Source of the DNA: Flavobacterium azizsancarii
Lineage (GTDB): Bacteria > Bacteroidota > Bacteroidia > Flavobacteriales > Flavobacteriaceae
Direction: 5' to 3'
Assembly (NCBI RefSeq): GCF_027980145.1
Contig: NZ_JAMZNK010000004.1
Span: forward strand, 124,001-188,000
Length of the DNA stretch: 64,000 bases
Shown here: piece after piece, positions 55,145-64,000 of the stretch
Position numbering within the stretch: position 1 is the first letter of the stretch
How the letters are laid out: every line of letters begins with the position of its first letter
Notes under the pieces: model-generated
The model's input: the letters and a program-made list of their open reading frames with translations, nothing else
Database searches by the model: none
Told to the model about the DNA's origin: nothing
Position numbers and translations under genes: made by a program

Positions 55145-55566
55145 TTCCAAAAATAATTCAAGGAGGTAATTTTTCCGATCATCGCGGAACTATTTCGTAT
55201 GTTAATGATTTTAAGTTTAAGGATATCGAGAGATTCTACATCATTAGTAATTCTGAAGAGAATCCTATTCGTGCCTGGCAAGGGCATAAATTAGATAACA
55301 AAAACTTTTATTGTTTAACTGGTTCTTTCAATATTCATTTTATAAAAATTGATAATTGGGAAAATCCTTCGAAATATTTAATAGTGGAAACTATTTTTGT
55401 TTCTGCTAATGATAATAAGATAGTGCATATTCCTGCAGGTTATGCGAATGCTATAGAATCTTTAGAAAAAGATTCAAAACTAATTTCTTTTTCAACATTA
55501 CTGCTTGCAAATGTTGGTGACGATGATGTTCGTTATCCTTCAGATTATTGGAAAATTAATGGATAA
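55141..55566 (+). CDS. WxcM-like cupin / sugar 3,4-ketoisomerase-type protein
   Basis: A 141-residue single cupin domain: MIPKIIQGGNFSDHRGTISY, then FYIISNSEENPIRAWQGHKL, FYCLTGSFNIHFIKI and IVHIPAGYANAIESL. It is related to the dTDP-4-dehydrorhamnose 3,5-epimerase and WxcM/FdtA groups. It overlaps the preceding gene by four bases and the following aminotransferase by eight, so it may act on the same keto-sugar as that aminotransferase. The reaction is not certain. Confidence 0.65.
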   Translation: MIPKIIQGGNFSDHRGTISYVNDFKFKDIERFYIISNSEENPIRAWQGHKLDNKNFYCLTGSFNIHFIKIDNWENPSKYLIVETIFVSANDNKIVHIPAGYANAIESLEKDSKLISFSTLLLANVGDDDVRYPSDYWKING

Positions 55567-56698
55567 TAAACGAATTTATTTATCCTTATCGGAACAAAGT
55601 GGTTTTGAACAAGAGTATATTCAAAAAGCTTTACAAACAAATTGGATCACTTCCGGAAGGCCAAATGTTGATGAATTTGAAAGTGTTTTAGAAAATTATC
55701 TAAATGAGAAATCATTTGTTTCGGCACTCAATTCAGGTACATCAGCTATTCATTTAGCATTGGTTTTATTAGGAGTAAAGGAAGGAGATGAGGTTATTTG
55801 TCAAACTATGACTTTTTCGGCTTCGGCTAATCCAATTTTATATCAGGGAGCAATCCCAATTTTTGTAGATAGCGAATTAGATACCTGGAATATTTGTCCT
55901 GAATATTTAGAAGCTGCTATTAAAGATAGAATTAAAAAAGGAAAAAAGCCCAAAGCGATTATAGCAGTGCATCTTTATGGGAACCCTTATAAAGTGGATG
56001 AAATTCATGCTATTGCAGATAAGTATGGTATTTCAATTATTGAAGACAGTGCTGAAGCATTAGGAAGTTCTTATAAAGGAAAAAAATGCGGGAGTTTTGG
56101 AGATTTTGGAATATTTTCATTCAATGGAAATAAAATAATTACCACTTCAAGTGGAGGCGCTTTAATCAATAATTCAAAAGAATTAAAGAATAGAGCCATT
56201 TTTTATGCAACACAATCTAAAGATGATGCGGTGCACTACCAACATAGTCAGATAGGGTATAATTACCGAATGAGTAATATTTGTGCCGGAGTGGGATTGG
56301 GGCAGATGAAAATTTTAGATAAAAATTTAGATTCCAGAAGAAAGATAAATAGTTTTTATAGGGAGATATTTAGGGATATTGAAGGAGTAAATGTTTTTGA
56401 GAATATAAATGAAAATTATTTTTCGAACTATTGGTTAAGTACTGTTCTGGTTGAATCATATGATAATATAACTAGAGAAAGTCTGAGAATTGCTTTTGAA
56501 AAGGCAAATATAGAAAGTCGTCCACTTTGGAAACCAATGCATTTGCAGCCAATTTTCAAGAAATATCCTTATTACGGTAGTATGATTGCCGAAAATTTAT
56601 TTAAAAAGGGATTTTGCTTACCGTCAGGATCAAATTTGTCAAGAGAAGATAAAAATAGAATTAAAGAAGTTATAGTGAACTTTTTTAAAAATAAATAA
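55559..56698 (+). CDS. DegT/DnrJ/EryC1/StrS-family sugar aminotransferase
   Basis: A 379-residue PLP enzyme starting MDNKRIYLSLSEQSGFEQEY. It has SALNSGTSAIHLALVLLGV (PLP phosphate site), IIEDSAEALGSSYKGKKCG, and FSFNGNKIITTSSGGALI with the PLP lysine about residue 190. The end is like that of PglE/EpsN enzymes that aminate UDP-4-keto-6-deoxy-GlcNAc. The frame is open to ATG 55505, but ATG 55559 gives the family start. Its partner dehydratase is probably the PglF-like protein at 59165. Confidence 0.85.
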   Translation: MDNKRIYLSLSEQSGFEQEYIQKALQTNWITSGRPNVDEFESVLENYLNEKSFVSALNSGTSAIHLALVLLGVKEGDEVICQTMTFSASANPILYQGAIPIFVDSELDTWNICPEYLEAAIKDRIKKGKKPKAIIAVHLYGNPYKVDEIHAIADKYGISIIEDSAEALGSSYKGKKCGSFGDFGIFSFNGNKIITTSSGGALINNSKELKNRAIFYATQSKDDAVHYQHSQIGYNYRMSNICAGVGLGQMKILDKNLDSRRKINSFYREIFRDIEGVNVFENINENYFSNYWLSTVLVESYDNITRESLRIAFEKANIESRPLWKPMHLQPIFKKYPYYGSMIAENLFKKGFCLPSGSNLSREDKNRIKEVIVNFFKNK

Positions 56699-56712
56699 TA
56701 ATTGATTTTAAT

Positions 56713-57261
56713 ATGAAAATTGAAGAAACGTTTATAAAAGATTTAGTGGTTGTAGAGCCAACAGTTTTTGGTGACGAAAGAGGTTATTTTTTTGAATCGT
56801 ATAGTAAAACTAAATTTGAAGATTTAGGCATTAATATAGAGTTTGTTCAGGACAATCAATCTTTTTCGAAAAAAGGAACCTTAAGAGGTTTGCACTACCA
56901 AAATCCGCCATTTGCGCAAACAAAATTAGTTCGTGTTTTGGAAGGAGAAATTATTGATGTAGCTGTAGATTTAAGAAAAGATTCACCTACTTACGGAAAA
57001 GCATTTAGTGTTCTGTTATCAGCAGAAAATAAAAAGCAATTATTAGTTCCTCAGGGATTTGCTCATGGATTTTCAGTTATTAGTGAAACAGCATCTGTAA
57101 TGTATAAATGTGATCAATTTTATAATAAAGCCTCTGAAGGCGGAATTAAATTTGATGATCCCTCTTTGAATATTGATTGGGGAATGGATTTAGAGGAAGC
57201 TATCGTTTCTGAAAAAGATCAAATACTTCCTTTTATTGATAATTGTAATAGTTTATTTTAA
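56713..57261 (+). CDS. rmlC: dTDP-4-dehydrorhamnose 3,5-epimerase
   Basis: Third step of dTDP-L-rhamnose synthesis. The 182-residue cupin has DERGYFFESYSKTKFEDLGI, QDNQSFSKKGTLRGLHYQ (catalytic His about 61), VLEGEIIDVAVDLRKDSPTYGK and VPQGFAHGFSVIS, then YKCDQFYNKASEGGI, the normal RmlC pattern. The stop overlaps the rmlD start by one base. Confidence 0.96.
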   Translation: MKIEETFIKDLVVVEPTVFGDERGYFFESYSKTKFEDLGINIEFVQDNQSFSKKGTLRGLHYQNPPFAQTKLVRVLEGEIIDVAVDLRKDSPTYGKAFSVLLSAENKKQLLVPQGFAHGFSVISETASVMYKCDQFYNKASEGGIKFDDPSLNIDWGMDLEEAIVSEKDQILPFIDNCNSLF

Positions 57262-58106
57262 TGATGAGAATACTTGTAACAGGAGCAACCGGACAATTAG
57301 GTTCTGAATTAGCTGTTTTATCATCAAATTATTCGCAATATAAATGGATTTTTGCTGATAGAACTCAAATCACTTTAGATGATTTAGATATTCTTGAAGT
57401 TCAACTCCATCAAATTCAACCTGATGTAATTTTTAATTGTGGAGCCTACACAGCAGTAGATAAAGCAGAAACTGAAAAAGAACTAGCTTTTAAAATAAAT
57501 CATAGAGCAGTAGAATTAATTGCAAAATATACACAAGAGCATAATGCAAAATTAATTCATATTTCTACAGATTATGTTTTTGATGGGACTTCTTCAGTTG
57601 CATTAAACGAAGAAGAGGAAACTAATCCTATAAATGTTTACGGGGCAAGTAAAAGAGCGGGTGAAATTGCTTGTTTGAAAGAAAATCCAACTTCAATTAT
57701 TATAAGGACTTCTTGGGTTTATAGTAAATTCGGAAATAATTTCGTGAAAACGATGCAACGCTTGATGCGGGAAAGAGAGGCTATTAACGTCGTAAACGAT
57801 CAAATTGGATCACCAACGTATGCAGCTGATTTAGCTCAGGCAATGGTTGCTATTTTGGAATTTCCGGAATGGATTCCAGGGATTTACAATTATTCTAATG
57901 AAGGTGAAATAAGTTGGTATGAATTTGCGTTGAGCATAAAAGAATTTGGAGGGTATAGTTGTAATCTTGGAGGAATACCATCAGCATCATATCCAACTCC
58001 TGCAAAACGTCCCGAGTTTTCATTATTAGATAAGAAAAAAATTAAAACTATTTATAAGCTTGATATTCCAAATTATAAAGAAGGTTTAAAAAAAATGTTT
58101 GTATAA
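57261..58106 (+). CDS. rmlD: dTDP-4-dehydrorhamnose reductase
   Basis: Last step to dTDP-L-rhamnose. The 281-residue SDR contains ILVTGATGQLGSELAVLS (about residues 4-21), VIFNCGAYTAVDKAETE, HISTDYVFDG, NVYGASKRAGE with the Tyr/Lys pair and IIRTSWVYSKFGNNFVKTM. ATG 57261 and ATG 57264 are both possible starts; the first overlaps the rmlC stop. Confidence 0.95.
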   Translation: MMRILVTGATGQLGSELAVLSSNYSQYKWIFADRTQITLDDLDILEVQLHQIQPDVIFNCGAYTAVDKAETEKELAFKINHRAVELIAKYTQEHNAKLIHISTDYVFDGTSSVALNEEEETNPINVYGASKRAGEIACLKENPTSIIIRTSWVYSKFGNNFVKTMQRLMREREAINVVNDQIGSPTYAADLAQAMVAILEFPEWIPGIYNYSNEGEISWYEFALSIKEFGGYSCNLGGIPSASYPTPAKRPEFSLLDKKKIKTIYKLDIPNYKEGLKKMFV

Positions 58107-58159
58107 AATAAGTAAAGATAGTTTTAAGATTCGGTTGTAGCATTTCAGTAATAAAGAAA

Positions 58160-58186
58160 TCTAAAATCTAAAATTAAAGTCTAAAA
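58160..58186. repeat. Short direct repeats of TCTAAAA
   Basis: The 7-mer TCTAAAA occurs at 58160-58166, 58167-58173 and 58180-58186 in the 89-base gap before rmlA. The first two copies are in tandem. Confidence 0.4.
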
Positions 58187-58195
58187 TCAAAATAT

Positions 58196-59080
58196 ATGAA
58201 AGGAATTATTTTAGCCGGAGGTTCTGGCACACGTTTACATCCATTGACTCTTGCTATGAGTAAACAAATGATGCCGGTGTATGATAAGCCAATGATTTAT
58301 TATCCGTTGTCTACTTTGATGATGTCAGGGATAAGTGAAATATTAATTATTTCTACTCCGCATGACTTACCTAATTTTAAAAAATTGTTAGGAGATGGCG
58401 CTAGTTTAGGTTGTAAATTCAGTTATGCAGAACAGGCTATTCCTAACGGTTTAGCTCAGGCTTTTGTTATTGGAGAAGAATTTATCGGTGATGATGATGT
58501 AGCTTTGATACTAGGAGATAATATCTTTTTTGGATCTAATATGCAGGAGCTTTTAAAATCAAATACAAAACCAAATGGAGGTGTTGTATTTGCATATCAT
58601 GTTTCAGATCCGGAACGATATGGAGTAGTGGAGTTTGACGAAAATTTTAAAGCGATTTCTATCGAAGAAAAGCCAGAAGAACCAAAATCGAGTTTTGCAG
58701 TTCCGGGATTATATTTCTACGATAACTCGGTTGTAGAAATTGCCAAAAACATTAAGGCAAGTGCTCGTGGTGAATATGAAATTACTGATGTTAATAAAGT
58801 GTACTTAGAAAAAGAAGCGTTAAAAGTGGGTATTTTAAGCAGAGGAACGGCCTGGCTGGATACAGGGACTTTTAACAGTCTGATGCAAGCAGGACAATTT
58901 GTTCAGGTCCTGGAAGAAAGACAAGGATTAAAAGTGGGTTGTATTGAAGAAATTGCCTGGAGACAGGAATTTATAAATGATACCCAGCTTGAAGAATTAG
59001 CTTTACCTTTAGTAAAATCGGGATATGGTACTTATTTGCTTGAATTTTTGAAACAAAAGAAAAAAGGTGTTAAAATATAA
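58196..59080 (+). CDS. rmlA: Glucose-1-phosphate thymidylyltransferase
   Basis: Makes dTDP-glucose, the first step to dTDP-L-rhamnose. The 294-residue protein has [20 protein letters not shown] and [30 protein letters not shown] (metal-binding Asp), [20 protein letters not shown] and [17 protein letters not shown], all as in RmlA. Together with rmlB (29483), rmlC and rmlD the pathway is complete. Confidence 0.97.
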   Translation: MKGIILAGGSGTRLHPLTLAMSKQMMPVYDKPMIYYPLSTLMMSGISEILIISTPHDLPNFKKLLGDGASLGCKFSYAEQAIPNGLAQAFVIGEEFIGDDDVALILGDNIFFGSNMQELLKSNTKPNGGVVFAYHVSDPERYGVVEFDENFKAISIEEKPEEPKSSFAVPGLYFYDNSVVEIAKNIKASARGEYEITDVNKVYLEKEALKVGILSRGTAWLDTGTFNSLMQAGQFVQVLEERQGLKVGCIEEIAWRQEFINDTQLEELALPLVKSGYGTYLLEFLKQKKKGVKI

Positions 59081-59118
59081 TTTAGATCAGGAAATAATTT
59101 TTTAAAACCTTTAATTTG

Positions 59119-59126
59119 TATTTTTG
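59119..59126 (+). promoter_or_regulatory. Possible -7 element of the PglF-like gene
   Basis: TATTTTTG fits TAnnTTTG and lies 38 bases before the TTG start; the upstream region lacks a clear TTG at the right distance. Confidence 0.4.
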
Positions 59127-59164
59127 TAAGACATACCAAGTTTACAAAATTAAACTATACCAAA

Positions 59165-61132
59165 TTGGATACAGATAAACAAACCAAAATAGCTTCTTTG
59201 TTTCATAACTTTCTCTCACCAAGAAATCTAAGGACGAGTATTAATAATCTTAGCTATTTGCCGAGATGGATTATCATTGCTATAGATGTAATGGTACTGA
59301 TTTTTTCGTTTACGTTTACTTATATGTTGTTCGAAGGAACTGCATTGGGGTACATCATTACGTCTCATCAGTTTTATTTTGTCTCTAGTCTAATTGTTAT
59401 AAACGTATTTTTCTTTTGGTTGTTTAGGACCTATTCAGGTATTATTAGGCACTCTTCTTATATTGATGCTATAAAATTGTTGTTTTCTCAAATGTCCGTT
59501 TTGGTGTTTTTTTTATTTTTCAATTTAGTTTTTGAATTGTATACCGGACATAAGGCTTTTTTGAATACCGCTCTTTTTATCAATTTAGTGTTGTCATTTT
59601 GTGGTTTGTTTCTATATCGAGTGATAGTAAAACAAACTTTTGAGTTATACTTCTCTGAGAAAACAAATTCTAAATTAATAAGAACAGTAATTTACGGAAC
59701 GGATGCTAATGCTATTTCGGTAGCCAATGCATTGAAATTCGAAACTCCTTCACGTTTTAAAATTGTTGGTTTTGTAGATAAAAATAATCAGAATGCATCG
59801 AAGCGAATGTTAGATCTGCCTATTCTGATTTTAAGAAAAAAATTACCGGCATTGATGCGATCTGTAGCTGCAGAAGGTGTTATTATAGCAGACAAAAGTT
59901 TGTCTAAAGAAGAACAGTTAATTATAGTTGATCAATGTTTAGAATTTAATTATAGAGTCTATACAGTCCCATTAATTTCGGATTGGGAGAACCAAAAAGA
60001 AATTTCTCAAAAAGTAAAAAATATTCAGATTGAGGATTTACTGGAAAGAAAACCTATAGTTTTGGATAGTAAATCGATTTCGAAACAATTAAAAGATAAA
60101 ACTGTTCTTATTACCGGAGCTGCCGGATCAATTGGTAGTGAAATAGTAAGACAGGTTTTAGGGTTTAATCCTAAAATGGTTATTATATTAGACCATGCAG
60201 AGACACCACTTCATAATCTATGTTTAGAAACAGTAACAATTGGTTCTGAATCAAAAATTGTAGCAGTGATTGCTGATGTAAGAAGTAAAAAAGCTTTGGA
60301 AAAAGTTTTCAAAAATTACAGTCCGCATGTCGTTTTCCACGCTGCAGCATACAAACATGTTCCTTTGATGGAAGAGAATCCGTCACAGGCTATCCAGACC
60401 AATATTAAGGGGACTAAGAATCTGGCTGATTTATCCTGTAAATATCATGTAAAGAAATTTGTTATGGTATCTACTGATAAAGCGGTGAATCCTAGTAATG
60501 TTATGGGAGCCAGTAAGCGAATAGCAGAGAAATATGTTCAATCTCTATTTTTGAAAAATCAAAGAGAGAACATTGATGGAGCAACTAAATTTATTACAAC
60601 CCGTTTTGGAAATGTTTTAGGGTCAAACGGATCAGTTGTTCCTTTATTTACAAAACAAATTGCTGAAGGCGGACCTGTTACTATAACGCATCAGGATATT
60701 ATTCGTTATTTTATGACTATTCCTGAAGCATGTCAATTGGTTCTGGAAGCTGGTGCCATGGGTAACGGAGGTGAGATTTACATTTTTGATATGGGTAAAC
60801 CAGTAAAAATTATAGATCTGGCCAAGAAAATGATTAAACTGGCAGGATTTATTCCTGATAAAGAGATAAAGATTAAAATTGTTGGATTAAGACCTGGAGA
60901 AAAACTTTACGAAGAGTTATTAAATGATACTTCAAAGACATTACCAACCTATCATAATAAAATTATGATTGCTCAGGAAATACAAGACGAGTATGAGAAC
61001 TTGCATATTGAAATCGATGAGCTTATTGGTATCGCTGATTTCTATGATAATGATGATATTGTTACCAAAATGAAAAAAATTGTTCCGGAATTTAAAAGTA
61101 TGAATTCCGCTTTTGAAGTTTTGGATAAGTAG
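59165..61132 (+). CDS. FlaA1/CapD/PglF-family membrane nucleotide-sugar 4,6-dehydratase
   Basis: A 655-residue protein: four N-terminal membrane helices (about residues 35-165), a CoA-binding-like middle domain (RTVIYGTDANAISVANAL), and a C-terminal SDR domain with VLITGAAGSIGSEIVRQVL (about 315-333). It continues HAAAYKHVPLMEENPSQA and STDKAVNPSNVMGASKR, where Met replaces the usual catalytic Tyr as in PglF/WbpM. It likely converts UDP-GlcNAc to the 4-keto-6-deoxy form for the aminotransferase at 55559. The start is TTG 59165, the only usual codon ahead of the conserved helices. Confidence 0.88.
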   Translation: MDTDKQTKIASLFHNFLSPRNLRTSINNLSYLPRWIIIAIDVMVLIFSFTFTYMLFEGTALGYIITSHQFYFVSSLIVINVFFFWLFRTYSGIIRHSSYIDAIKLLFSQMSVLVFFLFFNLVFELYTGHKAFLNTALFINLVLSFCGLFLYRVIVKQTFELYFSEKTNSKLIRTVIYGTDANAISVANALKFETPSRFKIVGFVDKNNQNASKRMLDLPILILRKKLPALMRSVAAEGVIIADKSLSKEEQLIIVDQCLEFNYRVYTVPLISDWENQKEISQKVKNIQIEDLLERKPIVLDSKSISKQLKDKTVLITGAAGSIGSEIVRQVLGFNPKMVIILDHAETPLHNLCLETVTIGSESKIVAVIADVRSKKALEKVFKNYSPHVVFHAAAYKHVPLMEENPSQAIQTNIKGTKNLADLSCKYHVKKFVMVSTDKAVNPSNVMGASKRIAEKYVQSLFLKNQRENIDGATKFITTRFGNVLGSNGSVVPLFTKQIAEGGPVTITHQDIIRYFMTIPEACQLVLEAGAMGNGGEIYIFDMGKPVKIIDLAKKMIKLAGFIPDKEIKIKIVGLRPGEKLYEELLNDTSKTLPTYHNKIMIAQEIQDEYENLHIEIDELIGIADFYDNDDIVTKMKKIVPEFKSMNSAFEVLDK

Positions 61133-61170
61133 TTTCTTATTATAAATTGAATTTAGATTCAAATGATATT

Positions 61171-61209
61171 AAAAGGTGTTTTTTTAGGAAAACGCCTTTT
61201 TTGTTTTTT
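61171..61209 (+). terminator. Intrinsic terminator after the PglF-like gene
   Basis: AAAAGGTGTTTT (61171-61182) pairs with AAAACGCCTTTT (61189-61200) over 12 positions (one G-U), loop TTTAGG, followed by TTGTTTTTT. It probably marks the end of the main glycan operon; the acyltransferase pair after it would need its own start. Confidence 0.88.
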
Positions 61210-61366
61210 ATATTAAATCTTAAAGAGGTTTGGTAGTATAGTTTTTAAATTAGTGTCTCTGTAAATGAGACAAATAAATAAAGCTACCCAGATTGCGATA
61301 AAAGAATTATTTGTAAAGAATTATTCTTTTCTTTGCAGCTTCAAATTCCATTTTTTAAAGTAAAAT

Positions 61367-62800
61367 ATGTTTTTTAATTCTTTAGCATTTGCTGTTTTTT
61401 TGCCAATCGTATTCTTTCTGTATTGGTTTGTTTTTAATAAAACAAAAAGCACTCAAAATGCTCTGTTAATTGTTGCCAGCTACTACTTCTATTCTTGTTG
61501 GGATTGGCGATTTTTGTTCTTATTGCTCTTTTCGACTTTTCTGGATTATTATACCGGAATACAGATTGAAAAAGGAAAGTCAGACATAAGCAGAAAGTTT
61601 TGGTTTTGGCTGAGTGTATTAACCAATTTAGGTTTTCTTGGAGTTTTTAAATACTACAATTTTTTTGCGGCATCTTTTTCAGAATTATTAAACTCGGTTG
61701 GAATACAAGCAAGTCCAATATTATTAAATGTAATTCTTCCTGTCGGAATTTCGTTTTATACGTTTCATGGATTATCTTATGTCATTGATATTTATTTAAA
61801 GCGTATAAAAGCCGAATATAACTTTGTAGATTATTCCTTATTTGTGAGCTATTTTCCTCTTTTGGTTGCCGGACCAATAGAAAGAGCAACACATTTGTTG
61901 CCTCAGGTAAAAGTAAAAAGAGTATTTAATTTTCAAACTGCTAAAGAAGGGGTTTATCAAATTATCTGGGGATTGGTTAAGAAAGTGGTAATTGCTGATA
62001 CATGTGCTACTTATGCTAATGCTATTTTTGACAACTATACTTCTATGAATTCGTTTTCATTAATTCTTGGAGCGGTATATTTTGCTTTTCAGATTTATGG
62101 CGATTTTTCAGGATATTCAGATATCGCTTTGGGAGTATCAAAATTGTTTGGTTTAGACTTATTGCGTAATTTCAATTACCCCTATTTTTCGAGAGATATT
62201 GCTGAGTTTTGGCGACGTTGGCACATTTCGCTTTCGTCCTGGTTCCGCGATTACTTATATATCCCTTTAGGTGGAAGTAAAGGAGGGATCTGGATGAAAA
62301 TTCGAAACACGTTTATCATCTTTATAGTAAGCGGATTTTGGCATGGTGCCAATTGGACCTATTTGGCCTGGGGATTCATAAACGCAATTTATTTTTTACC
62401 GTTACTGTTATCAAATAGTAATCGGAATAATATTGACGTATTTAAGGTTTCCTGGAATTTTGATTCGATAAAAGTGATCGTTAATATTCTGATTACTTTC
62501 TCTATAACTTGTATCGCCTGGGTGTTTTTTAGAGCTAGAACCATTACGGATGCTGTTTTGTTTTTAAAACGTATGATTGTGAATCGGGATTTTAGTTTTC
62601 AATATTTGGATAATGAGCATTACAGTTATGAATTGTTGTTTGTAATTGGTCTGTTTGTTTTAGTCGAGTGGAATAATAGAACCAAGGTTGAGCCTCTTTC
62701 AGGTAAAAGAAGTATGCTAAAAGTAGCTTTGGCAATAACAGCGATTATAGCTCTTGGAACTTATTCAGATTATAAAGAATTTATATATTTTCAGTTTTAA
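61367..62800 (+). CDS. MBOAT-family membrane O-acyltransferase (AlgI-like)
   Basis: A 477-residue protein with about 11 membrane helices and the MBOAT pattern: PVGISFYTFHGLSYVIDIY (about residues 125-143), FQIYGDFSGYSDIALG, FWRRWHISLSSWFRDYLYIP and the invariant His in SGFWHGANWTYLAWG (about 326). AlgI-type proteins carry acetyl groups across the membrane for O-acetylation of exported glycans. It lies behind a terminator and directly before a partner gene with one-base overlap. Confidence 0.92.
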   Translation: MFFNSLAFAVFLPIVFFLYWFVFNKTKSTQNALLIVASYYFYSCWDWRFLFLLLFSTFLDYYTGIQIEKGKSDISRKFWFWLSVLTNLGFLGVFKYYNFFAASFSELLNSVGIQASPILLNVILPVGISFYTFHGLSYVIDIYLKRIKAEYNFVDYSLFVSYFPLLVAGPIERATHLLPQVKVKRVFNFQTAKEGVYQIIWGLVKKVVIADTCATYANAIFDNYTSMNSFSLILGAVYFAFQIYGDFSGYSDIALGVSKLFGLDLLRNFNYPYFSRDIAEFWRRWHISLSSWFRDYLYIPLGGSKGGIWMKIRNTFIIFIVSGFWHGANWTYLAWGFINAIYFLPLLLSNSNRNNIDVFKVSWNFDSIKVIVNILITFSITCIAWVFFRARTITDAVLFLKRMIVNRDFSFQYLDNEHYSYELLFVIGLFVLVEWNNRTKVEPLSGKRSMLKVALAITAIIALGTYSDYKEFIYFQF

Positions 62801-63684
62801 TGAAACAGTTTTTATTTTATGCGCTTCGAATCATAATCATCACGCTTTTGATAGCTGTTGTATTGGACGGTCTTTATACCTATGTTTTTTTGCATTCTAA
62901 AAACAGAGGAAAAATTGAAACGGTCTTGAATTCTAAAGCAAAAAAGTTGGATGTAGTGATCTTGGGTTCGTCCCGTGCAAATAATCATTTCGTCTCGCAA
63001 ATGTTCGAAGACAAAGGACTAAAAACATTTAATTACGGAATGAGCGGTGGACATCTGTTTGAAGCATCATTAATGCTCAAGCTAATGATCGAAAAAAAAT
63101 ATGAAATTAAGAATGTTATTCTTGAGGCTGATTTGAACCTTTCTAATGATAAGGAATCAGACGGAATTGCTGCAAAATTTTTACCGTACATTCATAATTC
63201 AAAAGTTATCGAAAAGCATTTCTCAGATCAGGATAACTTTAATGAATTGTATTATCTGCCTTTCTACAGATATATAAAATACGATTCTAAAATAGGTTTT
63301 AGAGAGGTTTATAAGATAATAAAAGGCGAGTCGACAAATGCTTTAGACAATTTAGGATATTATCCCCTGGTGAAGCATAAGAACGGAAATATGAAGAATA
63401 ATATAGTTAATCTTAATCCGCTGCCGAAGAATAAATATTACGAAGAAATTAAAAATATCTGCAAAGCGAATAATATTAATTTTATAGCAGTAATGACACC
63501 GATGTGTGAGAATGTAAAAGGAATGAATTATTTTGATAAAGTAAAAAAAGCATATCCGGAAATTCACAATTATGAAAATGTTGTTCAGGAAGATAAATAT
63601 TTTTCTTCTTGCGGACATATGAATGATACCGGAGCGAGAATTTTTACAGGACGAATATTGTCTGATTTTTTTGGAAAGAAGTAA
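62800..63684 (+). CDS. Membrane-anchored SGNH-like partner of the MBOAT protein
   Basis: A 294-residue protein with one N-terminal membrane helix (LFYALRIIIITLLIAVVLDG, about residues 4-23) and a periplasmic domain. LDVVILGSSRANNHFVS (about 49-65) is the block-I segment of SGNH/GDSL-type transferases, and SSCGHMNDTGARIFTG (about 267-282) is the C-terminal catalytic D/H-like block. AlgJ/AlgX-type proteins of this fold receive acetyl groups from MBOAT partners. The start overlaps the MBOAT stop by one base (TAATG). Specificity is inferred. Confidence 0.7.
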   Translation: MKQFLFYALRIIIITLLIAVVLDGLYTYVFLHSKNRGKIETVLNSKAKKLDVVILGSSRANNHFVSQMFEDKGLKTFNYGMSGGHLFEASLMLKLMIEKKYEIKNVILEADLNLSNDKESDGIAAKFLPYIHNSKVIEKHFSDQDNFNELYYLPFYRYIKYDSKIGFREVYKIIKGESTNALDNLGYYPLVKHKNGNMKNNIVNLNPLPKNKYYEEIKNICKANNINFIAVMTPMCENVKGMNYFDKVKKAYPEIHNYENVVQEDKYFSSCGHMNDTGARIFTGRILSDFFGKK

Positions 63685-64000
63685 ACTTTTTAATTTTAGA
63701 AAATCAGTATTAATCCGTGTTTGTTAGTTGTATTAAGCTGATAGGAAGTTTAGAGTACTATAATAATAAATGCTTAATTAGACACATATAAATATAGGTT
63801 TTGCGTGTAAAAAAAGAATGCGAAAAAAGAAATATATTTCTTTCACATAGTATGCTTTGTGTATTTTAAACAAGTGAAACGCCTCATTTTTAGCTACAAA
63901 AAAAGCTATGTTTCTATGTGTTAAAGCGATTACACACAATTGGTGATTTTAAAAGTTTATTCTGCCAAAGCCATAAAGGGTTTAGATAATTATCGGAATA
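63685..64000. other. Non-coding AT-rich end of the window with short inverted repeats
   Basis: No gene-like frame is seen in the last 316 bases. Short inverted repeats are present: CACATAG (63844-63850) against CTATGTG (63914-63920), and TAGCT (63891-63895) against AGCTA (63904-63908). The stretch CTATGTTTCTATGTG contains a near-direct repeat. Part of it may be a terminator region for the acyltransferase pair or a dispersed intergenic element; the right-hand context is missing. Confidence 0.4.

Overview
The window is a chromosomal segment of a member of the Bacteroidota, most probably a Flavobacterium or a close relative. The support is the AT-rich DNA, promoters of the TTG-N20-TAnnTTTG type, the near absence of Shine-Dalgarno sequences, protein sequences of flavobacterial character, and zinc-free forms of ribosomal proteins S14 and L36. 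There are no tRNA or rRNA genes, no insertion sequences and no CRISPR arrays.

Left part (1-15.7 kb): the 3' end of fusA and rpsJ, then the whole S10-spc-alpha ribosomal protein region from rplC to rplQ, including secY, infA, rpmJ and rpoA, all on the plus strand. A terminator follows rpsJ and a strong promoter with a foldable leader precedes rplC. Further structured spacers lie before rpsH (with its own promoter), before rpsD and before rplQ; these are the best candidates for ribosomal-protein feedback sites.

Middle part (15.7-23.9 kb): single housekeeping genes, most with their own promoter or terminator: carA, eno, gltA, a pair of arginine-deiminase-superfamily hydrolases (the second CtlX-like), a marC-family gene (the only minus-strand gene), a CoA-binding protein gene and recR.

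Right part (23.9-63.7 kb): one very large surface-polysaccharide locus, all on the plus strand. It opens with a UDP-HexNAc 4-epimerase, a UDP-glucose dehydrogenase and an UpxY/RfaH-like NusG paralogue. Then come a terminator, a strong promoter and a leader that resembles the enterobacterial JUMPstart/ops element. The main operon follows. It encodes nucleotide-sugar pathways for UDP-GalNAcA, GDP-mannose and GDP-L-fucose (manC, gmd, fcl), dTDP-L-rhamnose (rmlA-D, split) and its probable 4-epimer, and a UDP-4-amino-4,6-dideoxy sugar. It also carries an apparently complete CDP-3,6-dideoxyhexose cassette of the yersiniose type (E3 reductase, ddhA, ddhB, yerF-like, yerE-like, ddhC). Assembly genes are a Wza-like exporter, a Wzz-like chain-length protein, Wzx, Wzy, a WecA/MraY-type initiating transferase, several GT2 glycosyltransferases, a GT23-like putative fucosyltransferase and an unfamiliar putative GT. 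Decoration genes are a hexapeptide acyltransferase and an MBOAT/SGNH pair at the end. The set fits a Wzx/Wzy-dependent O-antigen or capsule built from unusual deoxysugars.

The most notable points are the C-branched dideoxysugar cassette whose E3 enzyme has its ferredoxin domain at the other end of the protein, the NusG paralogue next to a JUMPstart-like leader, and the set of structured leaders in the ribosomal region. All functional calls rest on reading motifs by eye; no database search was run.
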